Positions 21,421 through 35,280 of a stretch of DNA of 64,000 nucleotides are shown piece after piece. Source of the DNA: Agelaius tricolor (Eukaryota > Chordata > Aves > Passeriformes > Icteridae); assembly GCA_023055355.1 (NCBI GenBank), contig JALJCS010000012.1, forward strand, positions 13,056,501 to 13,120,500. Reading direction: 5' to 3'. Under the pieces are notes generated by a model. The model had not been told where the DNA came from. It ran no database searches and saw only the letters and a list, made by a program, of their open reading frames with translations. Each line of letters opens with the position of its first letter. Position 1 is the stretch's first letter. A program made the translations under genes and the position numbers.

Positions 21421-24400
21421 TATGTTACCATGGTTTGTTCTTCTCGTTTATCAAATTTAAATTATATTCTGCTATTGTCATATTCAGCCAGCTCTCAAAA
21501 TCCCTGTCTTTACACCAATGCAAGAAATAAATGCAGAAAAATATGTTCTACGTAGTCTGCTGTTTCAAAAGTCCTTTTCAGGACATTCAAAGCATGGGAT
21601 TATGTGTGTTCTTATCTGCAACTTCATTTAGATCCATTTACATGCTCTGAAATGTGCAGGTTAATCTGTAAAGTGTCATTAATCTGTTACTGAGTGAATG
21701 TACAAAGAAAGCAATGGACTAACCTTCAGGAAGAGATGAAAAAGGTCATTTAACACTCCTGGGCTCTGCACAGCATGGAAGTATTCCCTCATTGTTTACT
21801 GGAGAGGAAATGCAACTGCAGGTTGCACAAACTAACAGGTCTCTAAACAGTGCCTTCCACAACCCTCTCCCAGTCTGCGCCCAGCTCAGCTCCCAGGGCC
21901 GGTGCCAGGTGTCCATGGAGGGAGGGTGAAGTGCTCATGGCTTCAGGTGCTCCCAAAGCACAATTTATAACTTTTGCATGTTTGCTGCAGTAAGAAGGTT
22001 TGAGGATCCTGCAAATAGCAGAAATAAAGGTAATTTCAAAACTGGCTCATAATTTTTGCTCATAGGAATTATCTTTCAGGCAACAAGATGGAAAACTTTA
22101 AAGCACAGAAGTCACTGTGATTTATTTTGGTATAAAAAGCAGGTGTAAATTAGCAGGTTTGTGTTGAATCTAAACTTATTTTGAACTTTAGTCTGACAGG
22201 AAAAGTTTAATTGAAGAACAGATCCTCATCTTGTTTCCTTTACTAAGAAATATAGAAAAAAGAAAAAGCAGATTTTGTAGATTTTTTAACAATATTTAGA
22301 CCACTTCAGAATGCATACCAACCTCTTAGGGTGAGATCTGATACCCTCTATGGTATCAAGAGATCTTCCCAGTTCCTTGTTCAAATAAAGGCTTGCCAAA
22401 AAAAAAAAAAAACACCAGAAGTAATGGACAAAACCTGAAGTATTAGGTTGTAAAATGGCATTGAGGCTTGGGTTTTGCAAGGGAAAAAAATGAAATATCA
22501 GCCAATATTATTAAGAATCTTTAGGAAATTTCAAGTTTTTAGTATTCATAAATTCACTGCTTATTATAGACTGCGATCCAGAGAAGAAGGATAATATGAT
22601 GAGAAAGGCAGGAACATTTTGTGGTAAAATGTATTTTTCTGAACAACTAACAATTTGATACTAAGGTGGTTCTCCAGAACTGCCCTCTGTGTTTAATTCT
22701 GAAAGAGCTGGCATTTCATCATGCCATCCAGTTTCTCTCCCCTTCCTTTCAGCACAGAGATCCCTCAGATGCAGAAATGATGCACTGATGTTTCTTGGTC
22801 TCACATCTCAGCCACTCAATGCTGCCAGAAAACTTCTGCTGCAGAGAACAAAGCCAGCTGCACCTGTCTAATAACAGAAACAGTGCCTGAAATCTCCCAG
22901 AGAAGGAAGGGTGGGTGTGCAGGGACAGCAGCCACCATGGGTTGGACAGCTCACAGCACAGGACAGTGATGCAGCACTGACCAGGCAGCAGCAGACATCC
23001 TCTAGTGCAGGAAGAGAGCCAGGAGCATTGGGAAAGTGCTGCTTGTGCTGCTCAAAGTGACTGAACAAGGAGAGAGTTCAGTGCTCCTGACACCTACAGA
23101 AACACCAGCCAGAGAGAGACAGGGAGATGGGGCCATCTGATAGTATTAGTAGAATACTTGCCTAATTACAGAGAGCCTGTGGCAGTTGCAGGTGGAGATT
23201 TATCCATAGGTTTCCTATTCCTCTGAATGGAAAGTATTTATCCCTAGGTCTCCCATTCCTCTGAATGGAAAGCAGAGGGGCTGGGCTCTTGGCATCCCGT
23301 ATAATGGCAGACACTTCAAGCAACCACCATGCCCTGGGCCCCATTTTAATTTTGGGGAAAGGATATGGACTCAGCTAGTGCCAGTTTTAGGGCTGTATTC
23401 TTTATTTTCAGAGACGCCACAGGACAAAGAGGAGATGAGCAAGGAACTCAAAGTTCCTAGGACTGTTGGCTATGGCACACCTGGTTTCTGGAATTTTCCC
23501 TTAAGATGTATTCCCTATTGAGTGTTTTTTACATGAGATGGTAAAAGAGATCTGTGCCATTTAAAATTCAGGACTCTAAAATACCAGCAAGTGCAAAGAC
23601 AACTGTTGGTAGTTTGAAATAATAATATATGTCTACAAAAGCCTTCTTTGTTATTTTATTTATGCCTCAATTATATCACTTCTAAAAACACAGTTTGGAA
23701 AGAAGGGCACAGCTCAGTGCATATCCTTTCACCTCCTTCATGCATATGAGTACACAAAATTCACCTCAGGGTCAGAAATCAAATGGTTATTATGGCTTCA
23801 GAAGGAACATCACACATGCCGTGCTCTGTGGTATCTCACAATACAGTCTCTTCATCTCCTCAGTTACCATCCACTCTTTATTAATAAGCAGTGAGCTCAA
23901 ACAGAACAAAGCTTTAATCCTATACTTCTTTTGAGGAGGATGGTGTGCTATCCTCACTTGTTACAGCCTTCTCTTAGTGGTATCCACATACCATACACTT
24001 ACAGTGATATTTACTTTCTTTTCATTTCCATTTAAGAGTATATTTTTCCACATCTTCCCCAGTGTATTTTAATCACTTGTTGAGCAATGCTATCACAGTC
24101 TGACTGCCTTGGTGTTACCATGCTTGGTGAGCTGCCAGAGCTTCCAGCAATAACAAAAGCCAGTTGCAGCCATTCCTATTATTCTGGCTGCCACTAGGAA
24201 AAGCTGGCAGGCTCACGTTGTCACTTTTGCAGCTGGGTGGCATATATGAGGTGTGTTTCATGTTTTCACAGCACTAGCTTGCATCACAGGAAAGCAAAAA
24301 ACTTAAATTTTAATTGGAATGATCACAGGTATCATTCTTGCCACTGTATATGTTAAGTTAATGAACTCAGGGAGATCCACTTGAACACCTCATTGCCATC

Positions 24401-24650
24401 AGCCCAATTCATTACAAACCTTATGCCTCATTTACATGGGTTCCTGGGTTCTTTTACTGGGGATGGGGAATATGCATCCACTGTTAGCAGCTCAACTTTC
24501 TTTCTCCCACTCACAAATTTTTACTTCTGACAGTCTGATGTAACAGGGGAACCAAAGAAGCATAAAAAGAATATACAGGACCTTAAATCAGTACTGTACA
24601 GTCAGGACTGGATGCTAAATATGAAGGAGGCATACAATAAGGTTTTAAAA
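21421..24650. other. Non-coding interval, no gene seen
   Basis: Unique AT-rich DNA with an A-run at 22398-22412 and a small 38-bp duplication at 23198-23273. No exon-like structure with recognisable protein similarity was found. Confidence 0.5.
23198..23273. repeat. Tandem duplication, 38-bp unit, two copies
   Basis: Both copies contain ATTTATCC, TAGGT and ATTCCTCTGAATGGAAAG. They differ at a few positions, so the duplication is not very recent. Confidence 0.85.
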
Positions 24651-24657
24651 AACTGTT

Positions 24658-24740
24658 CTTTTTTTTTTTGTTTTTTTTTTTTTTTTTTTTTTTTTTTGTT
24701 TGTTTGTTTGTTTTTGTTTTTGTTTTGGGTTTTTTTTTGT
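24658..24740. repeat. Poly-T and (GTTT)n tract
   Basis: A long T-run with rare G or C interruptions is followed by GTTTGTTTGTTTG and further T-rich sequence. It could be the reverse-complemented tail of a retroposed sequence, but no element body was recognised beside it. Confidence 0.9.
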
Positions 24741-26389
24741 GGTGTGGGGTGGGAAGGTTTGCTTGGTTTTGGGTTTTCTGATTCTTTTACCTGTATATTT
24801 GTCATGGGAGAGTGAGGCAGCTTTTCCTACCATTCAGCAGGACTCTGTAATTGTGCTTTCCAGCACACTCCATGCACAGGAGGGAGGGCTCCTACCTTGC
24901 AGTTTTGGTTCTTGTTTCCCTGCCCCCATTCTCCTTAAAGCTCATCTTGATTTAAAAAGAAAATAATCACAGCTGGTTTAGAGTTAAAATTAGCTTGAAG
25001 GAAAATGGAGCATCTCAAAAAGAAAAAAGGAAAAACCACAGAAAAGTCACGCTCCCTACGGCTTTGTCTGAACAATCCCTTCTGTGAGTTGACTTAGGAA
25101 CTCTCCCATCTCATTTTACTGTTGTGCCATATATAGGAAGCTACTTCTGAATGAGAACACACCTGTGTATTTTTATTTACTGTTACCACTTCAGAGCTTG
25201 TGTAAGGCCATTCCAGGGACAGGAGCAATGCTCTTTCTCTACCTGCTGCTTTTCCTTGGAGTTGTCAACCAGTCCACCTAGAAACTCTGCTCTTGCATAA
25301 CTTACTTCTTTACTTCATTCATTTTTCTTTTTTTTTATGAAGCCAGAAAACAGCTAAGATTTTGTAGCTTTCAGAATTTTTACATATGCTTCTTAAAAGT
25401 GAGCATTCAAAAAATACAACGGTGGAGAAACTCAAAGCTCCAAGGGCAAATTTTTTGAAAGATCAGTTCCAGGGAAGCATGCACAAAGTACAAAAACCTC
25501 CAATTTCGAGGTCTCTTTCATCAGAAAGCCTGACTCAAGCCCATGGTGTGACAGCAGGTAGCCCATGCAGTGCTCCTTAGTAAGTCTGTCTGGGAATGAT
25601 GAGTAGAACGTACAGATCCTGATGACAGCATGCCTCCAGTAAACAGCTCATGTTAAATAAAGCTGGCAACTGCAAATCAGCCAAAGAATATTTTGTTCCC
25701 AAATCCAAGAATTTTCCTTCTAGTTTAGTCAACTCAGGCATTACCTTCTGATTTGCACATAGCCTTGTGATATCACTTTCTCCTCACTAGCCATTAATAC
25801 ATTAAAAATGGGCAATTGCAATTAAGATCATCAAAATTCCCATTACAATATGGATCACATCTTTCTGTTCTGAGGATGAACAAACTGAAAAACCGAGAAG
25901 CATTAGAAGACCTCAAGCTCTTATCACAACTCCCAATCTATATGAAAGCTGAAAAATTTGTCGTGGGAGAAAAATATATTCTCTGGTGGAAGGCAGTGCA
26001 GCCTGTGACACTGCAGGGCTGAGAGCATGTATCTGTGCCCATGCAGGAGGCAAGTGCTGAACAGAACCCTGAGATATCTGAATGAACACCACAGACACTG
26101 TGCCAATACCCAAACCTCAGCTGCTGTCAAGTGCTCTGTCATCCTGAAAGTGACTCAGGCAATCTCGAAGGATAGAGATTTTGCCATATTTTGACTTCTG
26201 CTAATCTTACCAGTGAGGCAACACCAATGTTTAATTCTCAAAAATTTCTTATCTGCCCACTCTTGCCCCCTTTGCAAGTGTTCTACAATGAGAAGATGAG
26301 AATATTACTTGGCTGTAAGAGAGTGGGTGGATAAGAGTAAAAAAAAAATATTAAAATGGATGATGTGAATAATTAAAACCACTTTTCTA

Positions 26390-26610
26390 TCTAGTGAAGG
26401 GACAGAAAGCAGCAAGATGAAAGTGAAGTCGCTTGTTTTATGAGTCGCCTGGCCAATCAATACCATCCGTCAGCAGCAACTGTATAAACACATCCCCTGA
26501 GCAGAGCCTTTGTAGAGCCACCTGCACCCTGCTCCACACTGAACCTCAGTGACATTTCAAACATTCTCACGAGAAGTTTGCTGCAGCACAACATACTGCG
26601 GGGTGAGCAA
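26390..26610. promoter_or_regulatory. Candidate conserved non-coding element
   Basis: CpGs in GAAGTCGC, GAGTCGCC, ATCCGTC, CTCACGAG and ACTGCGGG occur within about 180 bp, surrounded by kilobases nearly free of CpG. The stretch also has GGCCAATC, a CCAAT-type site. This looks like retained regulatory DNA. Confidence 0.25.
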
Positions 26611-29600
26611 ATTACTGGAACATATGCACTGGTTGTTTAGGATTTTCAAGCAGGGATTTGAGTTGTTGGGAGTTTTTCTAACCAGTGCTGCTTTTGAACA
26701 TTTGAAACCCCGTATTCACTTCCATCCATGTCCCAAACAGATTTGACAAAACTTCTGCACACTTTGCAGCTTGACTCACAACTGCCAAATTCGCCAACCA
26801 CTGTAAATCAGTTTAGCAGCAGTGAACTCAATGGAGAGGGGTGAATTCAATCTAGCTGAGGATTTAGCTATTGAATTTTATAGCAAAAAAAAAAAAGAGG
26901 CATCTTGAGCAGTTATTTATTATTGGGCTATCAGGTTTATTTGGTTTTTGCAACGACAGAATCATAGGAGTGAATTGTCACTGCAGTAAGCAGGGGGTTA
27001 TACATACAATTCTCATTAACAGTAGTATTTTTCTGGGGATTTTGCAATGCCAATGCCACCTAATCATTCCTAGATTTCATGCTCCTGCATGCACAAAGCA
27101 GAAGGAATAGGACTTAAGGAAGGTGAAGTGAAATTACTATGCCAAAAAAAAATCCCATCCTGATTTCATTACTGAACTTCACAATCCCCAAGCAATATGA
27201 ATGATACTTAACAACATTTTACATTGTATTCAAGGCATTACCTTAAGCAGTCTGCTCTCAGTCTCCACGTTTGCTCTATGGGATGTTTCTTTAATATAGA
27301 CTTTAAATATAAAAGGTCTATTTTGAAAGTCTATTTAAAAGTCCATCTTTACATTAAACTTCTGCCAAAAGAAAATTTATTTATTAAAGATACTATTTAC
27401 TCTTCTGTTTAGGCTTGAAATCAGCAGGTGGTTTTTGATTTCTTCAATGATCAAAAAACAATAACCCACAACTGCTTTAGTACGTGTGAATAAAAGGGAA
27501 AAACCACATTGCTTCAGTCTCCTCCTCATATTTTTTCCTGGGTGCTATTTATTTTTTTTGCTCCATTCTCAAATGGTGTAGTGGTTGTCCAGAATCAGGG
27601 TAATTCAGTGTGCAAAGGCAGAACAGAAATGAGAGCTGTGGCAGGAGTGATGCATTTCCCACTAGCATTTTTACTGCCCTCTCTGCCCAGTCCTACACAT
27701 GGACAGTGGTGCTGTGGATTCACCAACATTAAACTGCTTCTTCTTACACAATACTGGCAAATTCCTCACCAAAACTTTTCAATCAATTGATTCTCAGGTA
27801 CTAAATAGCATTGTCACTGACAGATCCTCAAAGTAGGTGACATTACAATACCAACAGTGGCACTGGGACATGGAGGGGACAGAAACCCAAGGAGTGAACA
27901 CAGGCACATCTACCAAGCTTTCATGTGAAACTTCCACTATTTCTTTATCTCAGTCATGAGACAGCATTCATTAGTCTGTTCTCCCTCTGCCATCAAGACT
28001 GGGAGAAAAGAAAAAAAAAGCACAACCAAACTGTGAAAACATTCAGAATCAATTCTGGCAAAGGAAAAGGAAAAATTTCTTCACCTGCCCTGAAAATGAA
28101 ATAAGCAACGAAGTATGGCATCAAAGTTCTGTAAATGAGATCTATTATTATGATAGAAACTGCTGTAGTTTCACAAAGCAGACAAAACATTTGATAACAC
28201 ATCTGCTTCCTAAAAATGTGTAGTTTCACTGGAATTGAAATATTCCAAACAAAAGCTTGCACAAAGGGATATGTAGTACATCCCATATATTTCCATGGGA
28301 AATATTAAAGGAGTAAAGGGGGTTGAAGCATAAAGAGCATGACAGAAAATTCATTTTTTCCAGTAAAAGCCAAAGGAATTCATTGTCAATACAGTGAGAT
28401 TCCAAAGCTCCACACAGACGAGTTAGGCAACCCTATGTGCCTTGCCTACACAAAACTTTTAGTGCAGTAACCACCTAATAATTCATTGGTAGATGTGTCA
28501 AAAAACAAACAAACAAACCCAAAACAAAACAGCCCTATAGGCAGAATATGTTAAGTCTCCTCATAAATCAGTAATTATCTTTCTCAGTGCACTTCCCAGA
28601 ACAGAACAGCATTACTGGAAGCAGTGGCTAAGCAAATACCTCACATTCCAGCCTCTTTCTGACCTTACCAAAAGTATAATACAGCATAACAGTTTTGTTT
28701 GCTTTTTTTTTTTTAGATTTTTTGCTTGCAAAAATATTGTGAAAATGGCTTACTGATATTTAGAACAGCTTGTATTTTAGCTTTGGAGTCTTTGAGCAGT
28801 GGCCATCTCTTTATCTGGGACTTGGTGGTCACCTGTGCCAGCACCCAGGGGCACACATGGAGAGCCTGGATTGTTCTGCTGTGTGCTTGGATGGTAGAAA
28901 CAGCACTGGCTCCAGAGAAATATTCCCCTGCAAAACCTGTTCTTAAGTTTCCACTGCAGAGCTGGGGATTTCTCAAAATCTTATGTTCTTCTAATGAAAT
29001 AAAATAAGCATCAGGAAAAAGCACTGAAATATATTTTTAAACCAGAATGAATTCAAAGGTGCTGCTGTCAAGATCATACACCACGCAATACAGAAATGTG
29101 TCTTAGCTGATCACATCCCACTGTAGTATAAAATAATTTTGAAAAGGCACCTTTTTCTGTCACCTTGTCTGACAAGCTTTATGTATTTTATTTGTATGCA
29201 AGTGAATGGCAGTTTATTGTGTCCCAGGGGATGAAGTATTAATGATCATTTGCTCCCTGCTGTGTGGCCTGTCATAATTTTGAAGAAAGACCGACAGAAG
29301 TAACAACCAATCAGTCTGGTAATACTCACCTGACAGTGGCCGCTCAGTCCCTTTTAACCAAGGTCCTTTGCCAAACCCTTAGGTAATTTTCATTTTAAAA
29401 ACACAATTTTTGATAGCATCTGCCGATTGCTAGATAGGAGCAGACTAAACAAACTGAATATTTCTTTTGTGCAGCTGTCAGACTCCTATCTCAGCAGGTG
29501 TTTTCTGGAAAAAAAAGACTTCCAATCTGAAAGCCCATTTTGGTCAGCAAGAATCAATCTCTAAAACATTTGGCAATTTGTTATATCAATATCTTAACAT

Positions 29601-30163
29601 GGTGAATTCCTTACAGCATATAAGAATTAAATCCAGTTCTGACAAGTAAATAGAAGGCAGAATTTTTTAAAATGATAGTACAAAGTCAAGTGTCAAAAAA
29701 TCCCACAGATTTATACAATGTGTTGTCATTCATTTCTCTCTTCTCTGCAATGCTGCCTGCTTCATTTTACCTCGAGGCTTGTGGAAAAACCCAGATAAAG
29801 ACAGTTGTTACCAACTCTGACATGGAAATAACCCTACATTTTATTAGTCATTTTATATCATACGGCCTCACAGTAGATGCACTCTCAGCTATCAAAAAAA
29901 GTTTCAAGGAAATAATTTCTGAGTGTTTGCAGAGGACAGGGTACAGATGATTATGGAGAAGATTAGCAGATGTTGGTATCGACAGGCAGTTGCCATGTCC
30001 CCCACAAAAAGAGCTGTGCTCCTTTCCAAGCAACTGCTTTTCATTCCTGTTCACACAGAAACAATATGGAGTCCCAGCACCCCTGCAATCTGCCTGAAAG
30101 CTAAATACTGATATAACTGATCTGGGTGAAAAACTGCTATTGGGGAGGAGGGAAATTAAAAAT

Positions 30164-30212
30164 ATGTGTGTGTGTGTGTGTATCTACACATATTAAAAAT
30201 ATGTGTATGTGG
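30164..30212. repeat. (GT)n microsatellite with flanking duplication
   Basis: The TG run (30164-30181) is preceded and followed by copies of ATTAAAAATATGTGT. The intervening ACACATAT is the reverse complement of ATATGTGT, so a small hairpin is possible. Confidence 0.85.
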
Positions 30213-31289
30213 TGTGTGTCAGTGACAGGTGCACATCAGCTTGAGGCAAACCCTGCCTCCTGGGTGACAGATAGGTTGTGACAAGGTGTGACACGGCTGA
30301 TGGACCCTACCTGGAGGAAGCAGCATCACCCACTCCCTTCCCAGGGTGTGCTTTGGAGACCTAATGACAGCCAGTATCACTCAGGTGTTGCAGCAATAAC
30401 ATTTTGATGGAAATTAAATAGATACATTGCATCAAAGGCATTTGTAAAATGGCATAAGAAAGGGAAAGAGACTTGTTTGCTGCCTGCTGTTCTTTATATG
30501 CAAATCTTAATATATTACATGGCAACATACTTGCCTTGCATAGCCACATAAATGTTTTACTGTTTTATGAGATGTTTGCAATAAATGTGATTGATGATGA
30601 TTTTTTTTTCATAATTGCCTATTAGAAATACACTATTTTGGTGACAAATCCTTAAGGGATATCTCAGTTTCAAAACTGAAGAGAATGAGAAGTACCTGTG
30701 CTAGGAATGGGGTGGTGCTGCTAACAAATGTCAAAAGGCACATTCAATCTGCTGGTTAATTTTACTCATACATTTCTTTAAGCTTGTTAGCATCCTTTCC
30801 AGGTTTACTGAGTTTTGCATTTCAATCAGATACAAAGATGTATAAAAATACTGCTACCGTACCTTAGGGCAGGCAAATAGCTTTAAGCTACACACACAAA
30901 TAGTCACAAGGGTGAATAGCTATAATTATATTGGAGTGCATCCAAGAAACCAGCTATTCTGTTTATACTTCTTGCCTCTTTGAATTTATGTGCACTTCAA
31001 GCAAACATACTGTAAACCGATTTTAATACTAAAAATGTTGACCTTAGAATTACAGCTTCTTGACTATTTTTCATAAGGTTGCTGTTGTGCTGGAAAAGAT
31101 GTAAATGTCTGGATAAAAATTTATAGCAGGAAAACTGGACCATTTGTAAAATAATCTTGGATATCACTAATAGTCACTTTAAATGCAGCAATGCTAAAGA
31201 TCTTTGCCCTACAGATTTAAAGCCAAATCCTGTCCTGAGCAATTCTGAAATTGATTGAGGTGCACAAACAGAAAGAAACCAACTCTATT

Positions 31290-31520
31290 ATGCTGAGGTA
31301 GACGGGCATTTTGAAAGCCTGGGTATCTGCAGGTTTCTTCCAGCACAAGCCACATCAGAGCGTGGAGACAGCTGCACGAATGCTCTAAAGGTCATCCATG
31401 GATTTGCACTCATTAGTGGCCCTTGTAATTTATTTGTCAGGGGTTTGGCTCCATTGTTTACTTTGGACCTCTCATATGTATTGAGGAAGTGGCAGGAAAG
31501 CAGGACTAGAGCTGTTGGCA
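31290..31520. promoter_or_regulatory. Candidate conserved non-coding element
   Basis: Balanced unique sequence with TGGCTCCATTGTTTACTTTG (SOX/FOX-like core), CTCATTAGTGG and isolated CpGs (GACGGG, AGCGTGG, CACGAATG). Enhancer-like texture only. Confidence 0.2.
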
Positions 31521-34500
31521 TGAAAAATATGAATTATCTTCCCAGAGTATATGCAACTATATCCCTGTTATCCATATCCTGGCCACATAAAATCAAAGCC
31601 ACAGCACAGGCAAGCTTATGTTTGTGTGTGCTGCTGAGCCCACTCCCAGCCACAGCGTTGCTTTGGCTTCTGTGGGGACTTAGAGCTTTGGTTTTTGCAG
31701 CATTAAGACATGAACAATGAGAACTCTTTTTGTACCACTTTGAGTTCTAGCAAAATTGCCAGGGTTACACTACTGCTGATGAAAATGCATCATCCACTCA
31801 TTAGCAGTGCCCACAAAATATCAGTAACATATCAAGGAAATCAGCTGGCAAATATAATACTCAATAAGTATGCAAATAATCACTTAGGACAGAAGAATCT
31901 TCTGCAACATTAACTGACAAAAAATTAATTTGTTACCATTTATCAAGCTTTTCAAATACATACATAGTACAATGGACTTTTTTGAGTTAAATTATAGGAT
32001 AAAAATAGCAGTTGTAAGCTAGTAAATGAATGGAACCAAACCCAGGACTTTCACATCTGTGAGTTATTAGTCCCAGATTTCCATAACAATACATTTTTTT
32101 CTTCTAGGTTAATTGAATTAAGAGGAAATTTGTCCAATTTTTTGCCAAATAAATTAGATTTAATATATTAACTTGGGAAGACATCAGAGGAAATTTACTG
32201 GGTTCATTAGGCTTAGGAAATTAAGTTACAGAAAATTGTGCTTCCTTGTAATGGACTTAAGCAGTAATATTTAGCAGTCTGCCAAAGATACACATTTCTC
32301 ATACAAAATAGATATAATCTGAAAGAGCCACTATTTCACAGCACCTGCAGTCATGATTTGTAATGGAAAGATTACTCCTACTTCTAAAACATCTAGAGAA
32401 CTCTACAGAATGGCAAACAATGTTAATTACAACCACAAAAATGAACCACTTGCCCATTGTTAGGGGTAATGGCAAGGAGAGGTTACTCTGAATAACCAAT
32501 AAAACCTGGGTAACCTGCAGAAGAGGTCCCAGGCAGACACTCCAGACTGGGCAGTGGCTGCACCATTCCCTGCTCAGCTGTGCCCACCCTCAGCACCACC
32601 CAGGCAGGGCAGGGAGCTCCCAGTCCAGCGCCCAGCCCAGCCTCTGCGTGGCTTCTCCGAATTCACAGGAAGATTAATCCACAGCCCAGACAAAACTGCC
32701 ATGGTAACAGCATGTACTGAGGTACAGAGGGGCAAATTTGTGACTTGGGAGGTTTGGGATAGATATATTCTGGTGGAATGCAGGTGTGCCCAGGAAATGT
32801 AGGATAACACACACAGCATTTCATGGAAGTGCTCCTACAACACTACCTTGAAGCATTTTGCAGTGACAAGTTAAGCAAGGTGTTCACTCCATAATTCCCC
32901 ACGGAGAGAAGCAGCCCAGGCAGAACTATTCTGTAGAAACTCCTTTGTGAATACATTATCTCCTATTAAAAAATAACCAGGCCAAAGAAACGAGAACAGG
33001 TAGGAAATAATCTTCAAGTCTTGTAAGGAGGGAAGGACCAAACCCTTTTCCAAATGAGCCAAAGAAGGAACCCTTCCCCTCCCGTGGCTGTATCCATGGC
33101 TGTGACAGCCCAGAGCTATTCCTAACCTGAATCAGGCCAAGGAGCTCAGTATCCTATGTGGTTACAGCCATTTCTGACAGCTCAGAGGGTACAACAGGAG
33201 AGACATTAAAACCTCTCAATCTAATCCTCAACCTGAATAGGAAGAGAAGAATTCAAGATGCTGAGTTCTCCTCCTGAGCAGGATGACACAATCACCTGGG
33301 TTGTGACCTTTTAGGAGAGCACTGTCAAGTCTCATTAAATTCCATCCTAGAGGTACAAAGATTTTCCAAAAAGTATTGGCACAACTGCACCACATTCCTA
33401 CAAACGCTTGATGTTTGAAAAGTTACCTATGGCATGAAATTTTAAAAAGGATTTAAAAATTCTGAAATAGAACTGCCTTCCACATGAAACAGAAACTAAA
33501 AAGGTTTGTCATGATCACCCTTAATTCTAACAGGAAGGATATTACTCAATATGAGGTCCTCCCTACCAAAGCAATTTATTCTGTCCACATGAAGATTGAT
33601 CTGAGTGAGAGAACAAAGTGGCAGCCTCCTCATGATATCGCATGCGCAATTAGAACTCACGTGAAATGTAGTCTAGTTTGTAGCTAAATTTGGCCAAAAT
33701 ACCACAAATTAAAAACTTCTATCGGCAAAAAAAGCACCAAGGGTTACAACAGTAGTTTCTTAATCTAAACACTTCAACAAATTGGGGTCACACATTCACT
33801 AAAAACCTATCCCAAAAGAGCACTGCAGACTCCACAGAAAATCCTCACTCACTACTGCCTAAATTCACCCACCCAACTTCAGTAACCAGTGTTGATTCCA
33901 AAACAGGGAAAGACACAACTTTTTCAGAGGGAAAAATAAAACCAACTCCCAGTAACTGAGGGGCCTTAGAGCAGAGCTTCTCAATGGCCCCTGAATAACT
34001 GACAGCAAGGCTGCTCTGGAGCACTATTGCAGAGCCTTGCAGCAAAAGGGGATGGAGCAAGACAGACCTGTGCCACTGCACTGGGGTGGGTGCTTGTGGG
34101 CAAACATCCCCTTCTTCCAGGGATATAGCAAGTGAAGTAACTGGAGCTGTTACTACTACCCTGCTCTTTGCTTTCCTTTCTTCACACAAATTGTCTTTTG
34201 CATCTTATTGCTCTCCCAGTTAGCAAGCAAATAATTTGATTTGCAGAAGAACGCACAGAGGACTCCTTAAGTGACTTATTCCAAACTACTGGCACTAACA
34301 AAATAACACTTCCATGGGCAACCTCAGCTCCCAGAAGGGTTTGTGTGATCTTGCAAGGATCAAGCAAATAGCACTTCATCAGAGGTGCATAAGATGGCAT
34401 TTAAAGAAGTGAATTGAGCCATGAATTTAAAATTCTTTATTTGGTAATAATCAATAACAATATTTTGATGATTGAGATATTCTGTTATGTGATACTAGTG

Positions 34501-35267
34501 TAACTGCTAAACAACAGAGCAGCAGAAATGTGGCTTGGGAGGACCCCTTTTTTCTTGTCTCCCTCAGCAGTATTTCTAAATATTATGTTTGTATTTTGTT
34601 CCTATTTTCATCATTGCCTTTAAGCATAGGCTGCTGGATGTAACCTCTGAAATATTTGATGATATCTAGAAGTGTCTGCTTTAGGAGATGAACAAAAATG
34701 GGTGAGAATTTCTAGCTTTCTTTCAAATTCTGGCATTGAGAACTAATGTTTGAGAAGAATAAAATGAGAGGCAACAAAGGTAGTATATTACCCCTTGTGG
34801 CTGTAGGCTCAACTCAGTCATATTCCATAGATATGCTTTTTTATTTTAAATTATAATAGATTGATTGTATGGCTAGAAAGCACAGGGCTGGAAATGTTTT
34901 TATATTTAAAACTACTTCACCCAGCAAATAAAAAAATATTTTAGATCTATAAGGGTGCAAAAGCAAGTGTAACAACAGAATGGGATTTTCTAGGAAGACA
35001 ACGAACTAAGCAGAAGTGAAGGCCAAATTCTGGTGTGAAGCTCTGCAATCCTCTTTTTCTCTTATATTTCTCTTAAAATGTTCAAAAGAGTCAAGATAAC
35101 ACAAGCTGCTTAGCAACCAGGACTATTCTATTAGGATATCTTGGATATTTGACCATCCTAGGGTAAGGATGCTGCTGCTGATTTCCTCCACTTCTCCTGT
35201 GTCTAATGATTCCCTTCCCCACTTCAAAAGGACAAGGGTCTAAAACAAGTATCTGGACCATGAATAA

Positions 35268-35280
35268 GCACCAGGGGGCT
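35268..35280 (+). promoter_or_regulatory. Candidate CTCF site
   Basis: GCACCAGGGGGCT is a near-consensus CTCF core (CACCAGGGGGC). It is the strongest of three similarly oriented matches in the window (2771, 21408, 35268). It could mark a chromatin-domain boundary next to PLSCR5. Confidence 0.45.

Larger units (their letters stand above)
24741..35260. other. Gene desert interval, no gene seen
   Basis: About 10 kb of AT-rich unique sequence. It includes A-rich patches (28500-28530), a (GT)n tract (30164-30181) and patches with unusual CpG retention (26390-26600, 29280-29350). No RNA gene, mobile element or protein similarity was recognised. Confidence 0.5.

Noticed and set aside
24602..24833. 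Lysine- or phenylalanine-rich frames
   Set aside because: They are translations of the poly-T tract and its complement.
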